Positions 46,989 through 59,800 of a DNA stretch of 64,000 nucleotides are shown here, piece after piece (the first letter of the stretch is position 1; every line of letters starts with the position of its first letter). A model generated the notes under the pieces. That model had not been told where the DNA came from and did not search any database. It worked only from the letters and a program-made list of their open reading frames with translations. This DNA is from Toxoplasma gondii ME49 (Eukaryota; Apicomplexa; Conoidasida; Eucoccidiorida; Sarcocystidae), in NCBI RefSeq assembly GCF_000006565.2, contig NC_031477.1, positions 4,119,137-4,183,136 of the forward strand, written 5' to 3'. A program made the position numbers and the translations under genes.

Positions 46989-49900
46989 ATGGCATCGTCT
47001 GGCCTCACCCATTCCTGGGTGTCGTGCCCGCGAGGCGCGGCTCCTCACATAGAGGGAAGGAGCGCCGCCTTCCAAGAGTCCCGATGTGCAGACGACGCAC
47101 TGGCAGCTCTCGCCCTAGATTCAGCAGCTGGAGACCTGAGACAGGCGCACTCAGGCTCTCCGGGCCTGGGGGCCTCATCGCAGAGAGGCCCTCAAACATA
47201 TGGAGTCTCTCACACTGCTACTGCTGCCCACGCTTCCTTTCCAGCGGGCTCTCCGCTGAATTCTCTCCGTAGCGCACCTTTCCGCAATCTCAAGAGACAT
47301 AGCGGCGAAGAGTTTCTTACGAGGGCCGCAGCGGCCGGGCCTGCGGGTCTTCAGGGAGGAGCCCCGGGGGCGAATGCACTCTACTGGGAAGGCGAGGACG
47401 AGGCCGGCCGCACCAGCGACTTGGCCGGGACGACAAATGCGGTTTTCTCTGGTCTGTTGCAACACAGTGGATCTGGAGACGGCTCCGACGGTGTCGACAA
47501 CCAGTCTGAGTGGAATATGCTCTTGCGTGCGGAGCTTCAAAGCGCAACGGACGGGGAAGCCAGAATTCGTGTGCGAGCATTGCGGGACGACCAGAAAGCA
47601 GCGCTGGTGAGTCGCGTGCCACGTTTATGTCCGTTCCGCTTTCCGCTGGTAACAGATTGCTTTTTAATTTGGGAAGTCCACACGTTGCAACCCCAGACTG
47701 CGTCTCCGATAGGGAGAGTAGTCAACGCGGCATGTCTTTCTGAGAATGGTTTAAATCTACGGATTATGCTTACGGCTCGAGTTGCTTTTCTGCACCTGTG
47801 CGGTTCGACCTCAGTTGACAGCTGGTTCACGCATTCGATTGTGCTGATCCCCCTTTAGGAAACCGAATTTCCCTTGCGCACTGCGTTGCGTGTATACGCA
47901 AGACAGCATCAGTAGCTAGTGTGTAGGATCCATAGGAAGACAGTTCGTATCAATATAGATACGAATATATATATATATATATATATATACCCGCGATACT
48001 GGTGCAGGTTCCTCCTGTGCAAAGGAACCATGGAGATGATTTTACGCGGACGCAGCTGTGTTTCACGGACTCACATTTTCGGTTACGTGCTTCGTGCGTG
48101 TGTTTTGTCACCGCAGCGGAACTTGTTGACGCTCAAGCAGCGTTCGCTGCAGGCGCAGCAGGAAGAGGTTGAGAAGCTGTTGGCGTCTCTCTACCGTGAC
48201 TGTGACGCCACATTCAGTGTCTCGGACGTCTTGGCCCTGGTCACCGATATGTCGTCGCTGGTTGTCCCGCCATATGCGGGTTCATCTGGAGTTTCGTCTG
48301 CTCAAGCAAGCCAGTGCGTTGCCCCCCACCACCCACCGGGCATTTCGAGTCCGCTCGGACCTCTGCGGCAAACCAGTCCTTCAAAATCGCCTGCGGCTCA
48401 GATGCCCATCGGCGTTCTTGGCCTCTCGACTCTACGCGGCGGCGCCTCCACTGCTGGGACTTCAGCCACTGTGGGAACTGATGTAAGCGTCGAGGAGGCA
48501 TGCTGTGAACGAAGGTCTCTATGTGCAATACCTCCAGAAGATGTTTCGTGTCTGTAGATACGGGGTGGAGCGCGCGTACAGAATGTGCTGCGTGAACGGT
48601 TTAATCCAGACGAGGCAGAAGTAGGGCGCTCACATGGCTTTGCGAGTCCCACCCACGAGGCAGTGTGAATAAGGAACACAGCTTAGCAAGCTACTATCAC
48701 GGGACGGTTTCGCATGCCGCGCCAGGAAGGCAGCGTGGTGCTAGGAGATTCAGCGCTGATTGGTTCCGTCAATAAAGGTTTTCGTGTGCAATTGGATTGC
48801 CATCGTTTTTTTCGTGTGTGAATGACACCACTTGTTTTCTGTATTTCACTGTCTTTGGTGTGCTTGGAGTTTGCGTTTCAGGCTTCTCAGAGTACCTATG
48901 CAACACCTAAAAGCCAGCGAGGATCAACCGTGAAGGAGGACGGGTTTTTCTTTTCTTCAACTGGGTCTCCCGTGATGTCGACTCAGCAGCCTGGACAGAA
49001 CGAGGGCGACTGCCTCCGCAGCGCGGGGAAAGAGAGCGACGCTGGACTGTCTCTCTCTGAAGCGTCGGACGCCCACCCGTTTCATCGAAGAAACTCGACC
49101 CGATCGAAAACCGCACCGCCCTCGTATACACTCGACAACCTTGCGGTGCGTGGGGGCGAGGTCCGGATTCCTTGTCCACGAAAGAAGACGATTTTCAGTG
49201 GGGTTCTGAAAAAGTCGCTGATTAGCACTAACGTGCCACTCGCCTGGATGCCCCAACAGTTTCATCTGATATGGCCCTTTAGAGTCATTATTCCGGCCTG
49301 CGTCGATAACGTCTCTGCAAGGACAGTCACGAGTTTTTTTAAACCTTCATTCGCGCATTTTGATGCGCCAGTTCTTTTCCGTCGCACCGGCTGACCACCC
49401 TTGTCATGTTTGTGTGTGTCTGTCCGTTTCTGTCTCTCCCAGAGTCTGTTTTCTTTGATCTGTGAAGACGCTGGCGCCGCCGGACCAAGCACGCAGGCAC
49501 TTGCAGGCGCCCTCCGGGAAGGCCACTCGGCAGCCTCTGGCAACGATGCGGGCTCGTCTCAGTCTTCTGTGCCCACTAGCTCTCCAGAAACGTCTTTCCT
49601 CCAAAGCTCGGCGTCTGCCTCCCAGCAATTCGCCGCAAATGTAGCGGCGTCCGACGCCATCGCTTCTTTGCTGTTGAAGACACGAAACCGGCTCTCCGCG
49701 CTAGAGCTGAGAGACAGAAGGGTCCGGTTTGACGAGGAACACAGAGAGCCGATGTTCCAGCGCCACAACACCCGGTCGGCGTCTCTGGGAGCGGCGCGCG
49801 TGTTTGCTGGTGGAGAGGACTTCACGATGCCGACAGTGGGCAGGGCGTTGGCTGCAGCAGCTGTCGCAGCAGAGGCTGCAACTGCACACAACGGCGCAGA

Positions 49901-51922
49901 GTTTCTGGCCGAACAGAGGGCTCAGATGGGATCCAGTGAGAGAGCAGCTACTATCGGTGGAAGCGCCGCACTCGGGTCGCCTCGCTCCTTGCAAAACGGA
50001 TTGTCTGGCTCTTCAGCGGCGAATGCATTGCTAAATATTGCTAATGCCGGAGACAGGGCATCCGAAGACAACTGGCTGCCCACCCATCGAAGTACAGGAA
50101 ACGCCTGGGAAGCACTCAATGGATCCTCGACCTCACAGGCGGGGGAGGCTTCTGGAGGCAATGTGGCATTTGCAAGACCCCAGAGACGAACTGTGACCCT
50201 GCCAGGAAGCACGAAATATATGCAGCTTCAGTCGAGTAAGCATACATGCTATATATAACAAGCAAACGGACTGGAATAGTTTGATTCTCATACAGTGGTG
50301 AGTGGGCGGGGTAGCCTCTCCGAAGTAGCCAGTTTTCTTGCTTGTCTAACGGGCCGTGACGGTGGCAGCTGCTGTGCAATGAACAGTGCGTGGGTGAAGC
50401 ATCAGATGCAGAATACATTGTGAGCCACACGCTCGCTGTTTGAATTGGAGGACTCATGATTCGGTAAACTGCCTCGCATCGCCTCCATTGTTTTTTCATG
50501 TCGGAGAAGCGCCTGGCTTGATGAGTACTCGAGACTCGCGAGCCTGTTTGTGAAGGGCGCTCTCTCTGTTTCTGCTGCGTTTGGCTTTTCCAGTGGACGT
50601 TCAGTGCCTTCTGCATCTCCAAGGTCGGTGCAAGCCCTGCGCCTTTTACTACAACCGAAAGGGCTGCCGTAACGGAGTCAACTGCGAGTTCTGCCACCAC
50701 GAGGTTCACTCGAAATTGACTTTGAAGCAGTGGAAGAAACAGCAGCATAAGCTCAGCAAGCAGGTACGCCTGAATTGGGGTGCACTAGAACTTTTGTTTG
50801 CAATGCATTTTCCTTCTTCTTTTCCCATCTGGGTGCCAAACTACACTGCACGCCTTCCGGTCCGTATCTCCTCGTCTGTGACTCGACACACCCCCAGTTT
50901 GAGATACCTGTGTCCTTTGTGGATTCGGAAGCGCGCAGTCGTCAGCAACTGCTGGTCGTGGCTAGCCGTTTGAGTAGATCTACTCACCAGAGCGTTTCTT
51001 TTGTGTCGTGCCTGTTTGTGTTTTAGGGTCGTGTGGGGCTTGGAGCTGGAGAGAATGACCTTGTGGCCGCAGCGGCAGCCGCTGCAGCGGCTGCGGCTGC
51101 TGCTGCTCGCGCTGGTGGGCTTAGAGCCGGAACAACAGCAGAACTCCTTGCCGCGTCGCCGTTGAGCACTGTGAACAACGGTACGCTGTGCTCTGGATCT
51201 GCCGGAGGGTCAGGTTCGTGCGACTCTGCCACAGGTTTAGAGGATGCAGTTATGCGCACCTTGTTCGGCAACGGCGACCTCCCTCGAGGCCTGTCAGCTT
51301 TCTCCTCTGTGGGCGAGAACAGTTCTGGAACGAGCGGCAGAGACCAAGTGATTGCTGGCCTGGACCTGTCCGATGAAGGTGAGCCGAAGTCGAGAGGTAA
51401 TGGTCACTGTTGTTCGAGGAGCTTTCCTGAGAAGATGCAGAGGGAGAAAATGTAGAAAGTAGGACCTGTTCTGGACCGTCACTATCCAGCGAAGCTAGGC
51501 ACAGAAGTATTTTCTCAGTCTTATTCGTGTGCTTGATGAACGACGCTTTTCATGTGAAGACATAGTTGAGGTTGAAGGCGGGGGGGTGGGGGCAAGCTGC
51601 GTGCACAAACGCGTCTACATCTCGTCTTCGAGTTACACCTGACCCTGAAATGCAATTCACCTGTCACGTGCGTCTCTCACGTTTCTTCGCAGACACATCT
51701 GGTTGTACACCTGGCCCCACAGGCCCAACATCTCGTCTGAGGGCAGCCTTGGCTGCTGCTGAAAGCGCCCGTGTAGCTGCAGCTGCGGCTGGAGCAGCTG
51801 TCAAAGACGGAGACTTGCAATGCACGTCGGACGAGGGAGTGGAGAGGCCGATCAGGATGAGTGAAGAGTGTGTTGGGGGCTCCGCGAACTTGATGTATGC
51901 CGACATGAGCAGTAACGCTTAA
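46989..51922 (+). CDS. CCCH-type zinc finger protein, putative RNA-binding
   Basis: Seven exons: 46989-47606, 48117-48482, 48882-49145, 49443-50235, 50594-50763, 51027-51378, 51693-51922. Phases agree and the product is 930 residues. The only recognised domain is one zinc finger in exon 5: C696-x8-C705-x5-C711-x3-H715, within GRCKPCAFYYNRKGCRNGVN. An extra Cys lies three residues before it (CKPC) and a CHH run closes it. A basic helix (LKQWKKQQHKLSKQ) follows. The rest is Ser/Ala-rich and probably disordered, with 14 consecutive alanines after the finger. CCCH fingers of this spacing usually bind single-stranded RNA, often controlling stability or translation; the RNA target is unknown. The 3' end of exon 3 is the least certain point: GCG|GTGCGT at 49145 was chosen, and an in-phase alternative (GAG|GTCCGG) lies a few codons on. 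The start CAGCATGG has A at -3. Confidence 0.83.
47965..47989. repeat. (TA)n microsatellite in intron 1 of the CCCH gene
   Basis: About a dozen TA dinucleotides lie between the exons ending at 47606 and starting at 48117. Confidence 0.8.
51066..51107 (+). repeat. GCN tract encoding 14 alanines in the CCCH protein
   Basis: Fourteen consecutive alanine codons use all four GCN forms, just after the exon 6 acceptor at 51026. A second, broken Ala-rich stretch occurs in exon 7 (AAAAAGAAV). Confidence 0.9.
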
Positions 51923-54900
51923 TATGATGACCCCGGCAATGTAGCAACTGGAGCTGTCAAACCTGCCAGCCCCGCTGGTCGTGTCTTGCTGAGATGAAAA
52001 TGAAGTTTAATGTGGTGTACGGAAGCTTGTAGACTCGTCCGTGGGCACTCAGGAACAGAAGTGTTCACAGACGAAGACTTCCTTTCTTGTTCAGGCACTG
52101 GGTAGGAGTTGCTCGCTCTACACGATCCAGCACGTGGTAACAATGGCTGCAAGAGATGGGGATCAGATTTGACGGGCCCCGCTAGGGCGGGGACGAGAGG
52201 GGAATGTTGTGTGCTGTTTTGCAAAAAATCGCCTGCTTCAGTTGGTGTCGTGAAGCATGTTCGCGGTACCCAGCACAGCAGTAGCTCACCAGTATCAGCA
52301 GCCGCAGAGTTTGAATGAGTGATAAGGCAATGTAGAGAAGTTGTCACAAAACGCAGGACTGGTCGTGATGGCTTGCCTCGTTTTTTGCCGCTTGGAAATC
52401 TGGAGGACAACTGTGCTTCTGCCGGCCGCCTTCCGGGAGAGCTAATGGATGGCTGTGAAGGACGTAAATGTTTTCGTCTGGTGCGCTGGACGCGATTGGG
52501 TTCCCCATCTGGCCAATGCGGAGAAGCTTCCGTGGAGTGCCGCACGTAGAGGCATCAACACAGTGCTCGCCGAGTGTGGGTGGCAGTAGACGCCCTCAGC
52601 CTGCCTGAATGCAGTCACCGGCGAGACTGTGGCTAACTCCACATGTGCTGTGAAAACCTGCATAACGTCCGGCGCATGTGGCGGACATCCGTAGATATTT
52701 AACGCAAACAGCAGTTGGGCACCATCGTTATATTCTACAACGTATGGTGTCTGGCTACATTGTGCGTTTTTACCTGCGCTCAATGTGAGCCGGTGGTCCT
52801 CTCTCGTGGCACTACAAAGTTTGCCGTTTTGTTGTTAAGCATTAATACGCTCTAAGCGGCCCGTGCTGCGCTGCTGTAATGTGCGCCCTGCTGGACTCTG
52901 TATATCCCACTTGTTATGTGTCTGTCACGGCGTTGTGTCACAGCTCCGGTTCACTAACTCCCACCGGATGTGTTGGTGTTTTCGGTCGGGCGCGTTGGGT
53001 GTGGTGTCCAACTGATTTTCTCGTTTTGTGGTGACGTGTCTCACCATCCAGCAAGTGATTCCTATAGTGGGACTCGTCAAGAGAATGGTACCAGTCAGCA
53101 GGACCTCATGCTTTCAATTGAGGGAGCCCAGGCTGATCCGTGAGAGGACTCTTCCCAGTGTCTGGGCGTTTTCTGTGAGGGAAACAGGGCTGTAGAATGT
53201 TTATTATTTTAACCACATTGTATGAGGGAGCGTCGCTGTTGTTGTACTGTCAATGACGTGAATAGAGACTCCATATTCTGACTACGCTGCTTCCTCGTTC
53301 CCAAATTGGCGCCTGAAGTGTCGTGTTGGTCGGGGTGCTTTGCCGGCTTCTACGCGTTTTCATTGTTCGGCGACAGCACCTGAGACATCGCGTTGTTGAG
53401 TGTTTGCCCTCAAAGCGGCGACAGCACACACCCTCTCCATGTGTATCAAAGCAGTAATTGTTTTTCCAGATCGTGCTTGTGATATAAATGATTGTTTGTG
53501 GGGTCACGAGCTGCAATTGCCCGCCCAGCGACGCCTCATTGTGGCGTGTAGGCAATATCAGGTGCCCCCCAAAGCATTTGTGTGCAGTGCAATCAAGTGT
53601 TTGTGCCAGTCAAGATAAAACGGTGTGACGCTAGATCTGCAGGTGACACGAAGACTCGTGCATTCAGTTATACCTGCGCATGCATGTCGCTGGGAACATG
53701 TGGAGCCACTGCACTGGGAGGGAGCAACGACGATGTGTCCAGATTTTTTTCATTTGTCGTCGCACGACTGTCTATTCGCGATCCATAAAGAGTTCTAGTT
53801 TTGCGATGGCAGGTGACGACATCGTCTTCTTGCAGCCTTCTTGCCATGGTTCTTTGTGTGAAGTTTGTGTGTCTGAACATGCGCGCAAATGTCCCTTCAC
53901 TTGCACAGAAGTTCCGTCACAACTTGTTCTGCAGTGCCTCCATGTCATATAATCCACGAGAGACCGTTCTGCCACGGAACGGGTTTTTGTGTTTCCTGAG
54001 ATAGCAGACTTCCTTGCGTTAACCTTGTGGCGCTTCCGGTGCCACTCTCGTGTAGCCGTCACTGATGTGGACTGGTCGTAACGTGGATTAGTCAGCATAG
54101 TTTCCGAATAGAACGAGGCAACAGTCCACCTGCATTGGTGAACAATTATCACTACTGCCGGTGCAGCTTGGGGGGTCCAGACAGCTTAGTTTGCACTGTA
54201 GCACGTCGCGTCATCCAGTTTTATAATTCTATGGAAGTGAACGCAAAGCAGCGGAGGTTGTTGTCGATGGCGATCGTCAGCGTGGAAAAGAAAGGCTGCG
54301 TGCCTATCTCCCAAACGAGTTGTGTTTTCGATTTGGAGGATCTTCACGAGAGCTACGCCCAACGGCTCTTGGTATTTCGGTGCAAGCGACACTGACAAAT
54401 ATCGCCGGCTGGCGCTCATTCTCAGATTTCAGTTTCTCCAGCTAGAAGGCGAGTATACTGTGGACGCGTCCTCGCCATGAGGCCAGTTGCGGTTAAAGTT
54501 GTGCACGCAGATCAAGAGGAACCGTGTGTTTTCTCTGTAGATTTGAAGCATCGGCTTGTGAAATTTGGCGTCAGCCCCTGCTGCGCCGTTGCTTTACGCT
54601 GCCGGGCGCGGTGTCGCCAGGGACACACAAACCCGTGTCAGAGCCGAAGAATGACATCTGATGGACGATCGTAGCAGTGGCAGTAGTCATGGAGTATGCG
54701 TTAGAACAGCGCAAGTATTATGTGCTGGTAATGTACTTGATAAAAGCGGGCTTCCGAAGAGCAGGCGGACGCTGAAATGTAGAAACTGAACTGCTGCGCA
54801 TTCAAAATGTTAGGGTGGCCGAATTGTTTGCGTGTGGGGGGCGGAGGAGGCCGGGCCCGCGGTCATTTACATTGGGCCAGAGAAAGAACAGCGGAGGCTC

Positions 54901-56300
54901 CAACAAGGCTGATTGCTCCAGCGTGTTCTATGAAATTCATTGTATGTCCTCAGAGCCCGTAGACGTGGAGAACAATCGCGTGACACGCGTGAAAAACAGT
55001 ACCGTTTGTCTTTTTGGAGCACCATTCTATGCTGAATCTTCACTCGCTGGGCACCAAGCCTGCGTGAACTCGTGCCACGTTAGCACGGGCGAGTGCCCGG
55101 AACGACTCCTTGACTGGCCAGCGATTCAATCTGTGCTGGATAATCTTTGCAAAAAACGGTGTTTTGCATGCACCTCGTGTGCATCTGAAGCCTGACGCAT
55201 TGCTTGATTTCTAGATTCGCGACATAGCTGCCGCATCGTAAACTGCGGTGGGACCACAAGGCTTCCGAAGCCAGGCGGGAGGGCCAGTGGCACGACAGCA
55301 AAACCGTATGGCAGAGCCCAGCAGATACCTAGCTTTGTCCTTGCCATAACTTATCTGCTTACACGTGGTGCAATGATTCGCCTGGGATAAAACAACGAAA
55401 CGGCGACTTCGCCGTTAAAATAATGCTGACATTTTGTCGCTCTGTCAGACTGCGAAGGCAGCGAGCGATATCTCCTCCATCTCGTCCTTCTCTTCGGCAG
55501 CGGCGATCGATGCCTGGAGGTAACATTAGTTGCGAAGGACAGAAGCACTTTCGTGTCGACGGCTCCAAAGGGCACTCTCCACGTGGGAAGAGGGGCCAGA
55601 CATTCTGATGCCGCAGCAACAGATGCGAATGTCGTATGTTGAATCCCAGCTGCTCTGCCTCAGTAGACAGCTAAATGTCATTGCCAGAGGTCCCAGATTT
55701 TCCATTCATTTCACTGTAGAGTTTCCAGAGCGCACCCAAGCTGCATGGGGCCTGAAAATCCGGATGATGCCATACGTACTCTCTTATTCCGACGGCCTCC
55801 GCCATATTTCCCTTTGCGAGCAAGGGGCGAGTGTACCCTGCTTTCTTTTCCTTTTTCTGCATCGCAGCGGAGAACAGTTTTGATTATTCAATAAATGCTT
55901 ATCTCGGACACCTGATTATGCAGATGTATATATATAAATAACCTGTTCAAGTTTTTCATTTATAGGTAGACGTTTGCGGATCTAGCATATAAATAGGTAT
56001 TCTGTCGCCGACAAGGAAACGGTATTCATACCATGCAGCCACTACCAAACCCTTCACCCATGGCTTAAAGTTTGACTTATGCTGTTCTCACTACAGCCAA
56101 CACGAGTGATAAGATTGCAGAACATGCGCGCTATCGCGAATCTGGATCGTGTTTGAGAGCGTACCCTTGGGTATCAGCTCTCGTCGGCGGATTTCCTGTT
56201 TTTCGCAGAGGAAACGATGGTACAGAGCCTGCACACAGCATATCAACATCGATCGTTGCTTTATTCCATGTCAAAAACTTGAACTTACAACTGAATCTCT
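51923..56300. other. gene-poor region with unassigned short open frames
   Basis: The first few hundred bases are probably the 3' UTR of the CCCH gene. Further on there are plus-strand frames of 60-130 codons (for example 53806-53952, 54234-54395, 54815-55195, 55611-55883). Some have protein-like composition, but I could not join them through phase-consistent splice sites or match them to a family. The frame at 54815-55195 is Cys-rich. I see no RNA gene or mobile element. Confidence 0.4.
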
Positions 56301-56867
56301 TCAGTGAACACATGCAGAACTAACAGAAGACGGGGACCAAGCGTGGTCACTAGAAGTGGATCGTCCCCGGGTCAAGAAGGCACCCGCCCTCCATGCGTTC
56401 TTCCAGCAGCTTGCGAGTGAAGAGTCGCTCACTTTCAACAAGAGAAGACCTTCGATTTTCTTGTTATTGAAGTCCCAGCAGTCGTAGTCCTTGTTCAGCA
56501 CGTGTTCTATTAGGTGGTACACTTCAATGCTTTTCAACCAGTCAGTAAAACTCCCGTCATTACTCAAAGCAAACCCCACTGACCCCACTGGAGGATACCC
56601 TCGAGAATCCCCAGGAATAGAGTCACTCTTGCCAAACAATGAACCATCTGTATTGCCAGAATCGACAGCCTTGGAAGTCGCAGCTGAAGCGTCCGATGTT
56701 GGGACGACTGAAGGAACGCCACCCTCACGCGGCCCTGTCGGAGATCCGGCCAAGGCGGCTGCCGATGTAACGGGGGAGTCGTAGATGAACCCTGTAGAGT
56801 GACTGAAAGCAGTACTGAAGTCCAATGCCCTGCAGGAGACATTTTCAAGGAAGCAATTACATGTATG
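56301..56867 (-). CDS. candidate minus-strand exon of an unrecognised protein
   Basis: On the minus strand a strong acceptor (CCTTTTCTCTTTTGCAG) ends at 56868. It is followed in phase 0 by an open frame of 188 codons to a stop at 56301. The product begins HTCNCFLENVSCRALDFSTA, runs through a Ser/Thr/Ala/Gly-rich part, then a more ordered part (WLKSIEVYHLIEHVLNKDYD) with codon choice like that of the real genes. An internal donor (AAA|GTGAGC) lies at 56432, so the exon could end there and continue further left. I found no matching upstream exon. It could be a real multi-exon gene, a decayed gene, or chance. Confidence 0.35.
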   Translation of the reverse strand, partial: HTCNCFLENVSCRALDFSTAFSHSTGFIYDSPVTSAAALAGSPTGPREGGVPSVVPTSDASAATSKAVDSGNTDGSLFGKSDSIPGDSRGYPPVGSVGFALSNDGSFTDWLKSIEVYHLIEHVLNKDYDCWDFNNKKIEGLLLLKVSDSSLASCWKNAWRAGAFLTRGRSTSSDHAWSPSSVSSACVH

Positions 56868-59800
56868 CTGCAAAAGAGAAAAGGATGCTGCCGGAGGCAC
56901 TGTGTGTCACACATGTTTTGGTTGCAGTGGGCGGAGACGTAGTGCCGATTCTGTTAACCCGGAGTTGAATATATGGCAGTACACAAATACGCGAAATGAA
57001 AGTGGTAGAACAGGCGAAGGAGCGCGATCCGGCCACGGGAAATGGAGGCAGATAACAGCGCTGCTGATAATTGGTGTAGAAACAATACACATCTGCAGGC
57101 GTTAAAAACGTGCATCCGTATACTTCTGCGCCAGTGTTATTGCTGCGGAACTCACTAAACTGTTAAATGCTACAGTTGGTCGTCAGCCCTGTCATGTTTC
57201 TTGTTGTATGTACATTTGTGCAGCCCAACACGGTTACCTTGTTTACCCTCCATGCAATACCACCTCTAACTTCCCCACATCATCATGGTGGAGTCTACGA
57301 AATAGGTACAGCTGTTCGTTGTATGCAGTGATCGTGCCTCTAGAATTGCATCCCATTGTTTTGAGTCTTTTCTCGTTGTCAGGGGAGTCGAGTTGTTTTT
57401 CTCTTTATCTGGCTAGATGAAGTGTATAAATTGTGTCACGAGAGCGTACGCGTAGTCGGTTGCCGCCTCGACATCGATCCCAATGTTTTTGAGCTTGATG
57501 ATCAGTTCTCTGATTTACACATTGACATATCAAACTTGCCTTAGTGCAAGGCACGGGTTTTCAATCAGGATCATGTGCGCCCAAATGGCAAAGAAAGACG
57601 TTTTTTTCTTAGCGTGAAGACATGGCGAACGAAGTCGGATGAAACATTATAAAGATGCTTGGTACTACTCGTCATGCTTTTGCTCGCAGAGGGACCGGTT
57701 TCAATCCATATTCTGCTTCACTGAACTGATCGGAACTCCACAATGTGCATGATGTCAGTCAAAGCCGGGAACGACCATCCTAGACGCTCGGAACAGACGG
57801 ACTTCTTGTCTACGGAGAACACATCTCCTCCACGCGGAAGCTACACACATTGTTGCGGAAAGCAAAATGTGTAGCACTGTGTCTGACCATCGAGAAGTAT
57901 TTTGTCTCTCTTCCTACGAACCGTAAACTGTCTGCGGCTTTTGTATGAGGAAATTCCAAGCAGTGATGGGTTTTTGGCAAGCCTGCCGCGGTGTCATTTG
58001 ACACTTCTGAACTGCCTGTTTTCTTTCCTGCAGCGGGTTCAATGGAACAACAAAATGACGAAATGTATGGAAACCACTGGCTGGGATGTGGACAAGGGAG
58101 CTTTGGTTCCGTATCCTCTTGCGGAGAACAACTTGATGTTTCAAACGGCACGTCTGTATATGCCATCGGTTCACTGACTAAGCAACGACGCGACTAGGGA
58201 TCACTGATTGTAAAGTGGCAGTTCTTTAGTGGTGTCAGTATGAACTAAGATAGCAATTTTCTAACAGGCAGATGAAAACCTCAATTTCTAAACAGCTACG
58301 TGTCTATCGTGCAATCACCTGAAGAATATTTGTTGATCATAAATGTAAATATCTTGTGCCCACAAGGCTCACCCTCTGGGTTCCCAAAGTTCTCAGCTAC
58401 GGTACAGCATCATGTCCGAAAATGTGGCTTCAACCTACGACTACCTTCCTATGATCGTTACCATTAGGGTGTACCCTTTTCGATTTTTCCCACCGAGCCA
58501 TTTTAGCGGCAATCATTGTGACAGTGACGATGGACAGGTACACAGTCCCTGAGTGTGTTGACTACAAATCGAAGCAATGCAATCCGTCGTTGCCCGCGAA
58601 ACCCACGATGTATGCACGCATCCCAAAACTACCTCTCAGATCCTAGTACGGTAGTTAATCATCGTATTTGCTGTCATCATCCACGAGATGCGGTGTTTGG
58701 TGACCGGTGCATGTGGCTTCCGGTAGCACTGTTGCATATTAGATTATCACTGCTCTCAGTGTCGGTTTTATCAAAACGGTGACAGGACAATGCTCCGCAT
58801 CCAGCGCTCTTGGCCGTTTTTGCTTACCGGACGCTCCCAAGTGTTCCCGTCGTTTCTGTTCGCAGAGACGGCGGGCGAAAGCGCTATGATGGTGGCGGAG
58901 CTCCTTTACGTCATCAACGGAGAGACAGTCCAGCTCCTGCATGCGTTTCATAGGTACAGACCTTCAGCACAAAGACAACTGGAGCGAACTTGTGAGTAGC
59001 TGTGTCTGTCATGCCAAAGGCACATCTTTTGAGGATGCCTCCTCCCAGTCGTCTTGAGGTGGAGAGCTCCCCTACCTTTGTCGTTCTCGTCACACACTGA
59101 AGCCCGCAGGTGCAACTGCTTGTTATTAGGGACTTACCAATGTGTCAACTGAGTATATGCAGCCTATACGTATTGAGCGAAGGTTTCCCGAAAGCGTCCA
59201 TGCTTACCCCTTGGACAGCACGGTGCCGACTTTTCAACTGCAAAATGGCAAGGTCTATACCACGATCGAAAACAGGGGTCAATTCACGAGGCCCTGGACT
59301 GGCTTCTTTCTTGCGCGCTTCTCGGTGGTGCGGCGGGGATGACCGGACTGAACGCCCTGCAACCGTGCAGCCCAAAACGTGGGAACTGATGTGGAGCAAA
59401 GCAAGACGAGAGAGCATCTCCCCACAGGATCGCTACGCCTGATTATGATGCTTAGCAGAAGTCCTGGCTATTCAAGGATGCGCGAATAAAGAACCGTCGG
59501 GGCGGGGTACGATAAGTACTGACTGCATCATGTAGATGACTACTTTTGTGGAACGATGGAATAGTTATCTGATGATCCACTATGCGAGGGAGAGTTTAAC
59601 ACTTTCGCAAAGAAGCTAGTTTATCTTCTACCACCGTAACACTATACTGCTACTTCGCAAGCGAAGTCTGCCGGTTGCACTCTGCGACAGGAGTCTCCAT
59701 CTCCGTCTGGCTGATGTTCAGCTAGAAAACAAGCGCCAGCCGCTCATTGCTCCGCTAGGGGAACAGTCCATGCCTTTCGTGACACACTTAGTCACCCGAC

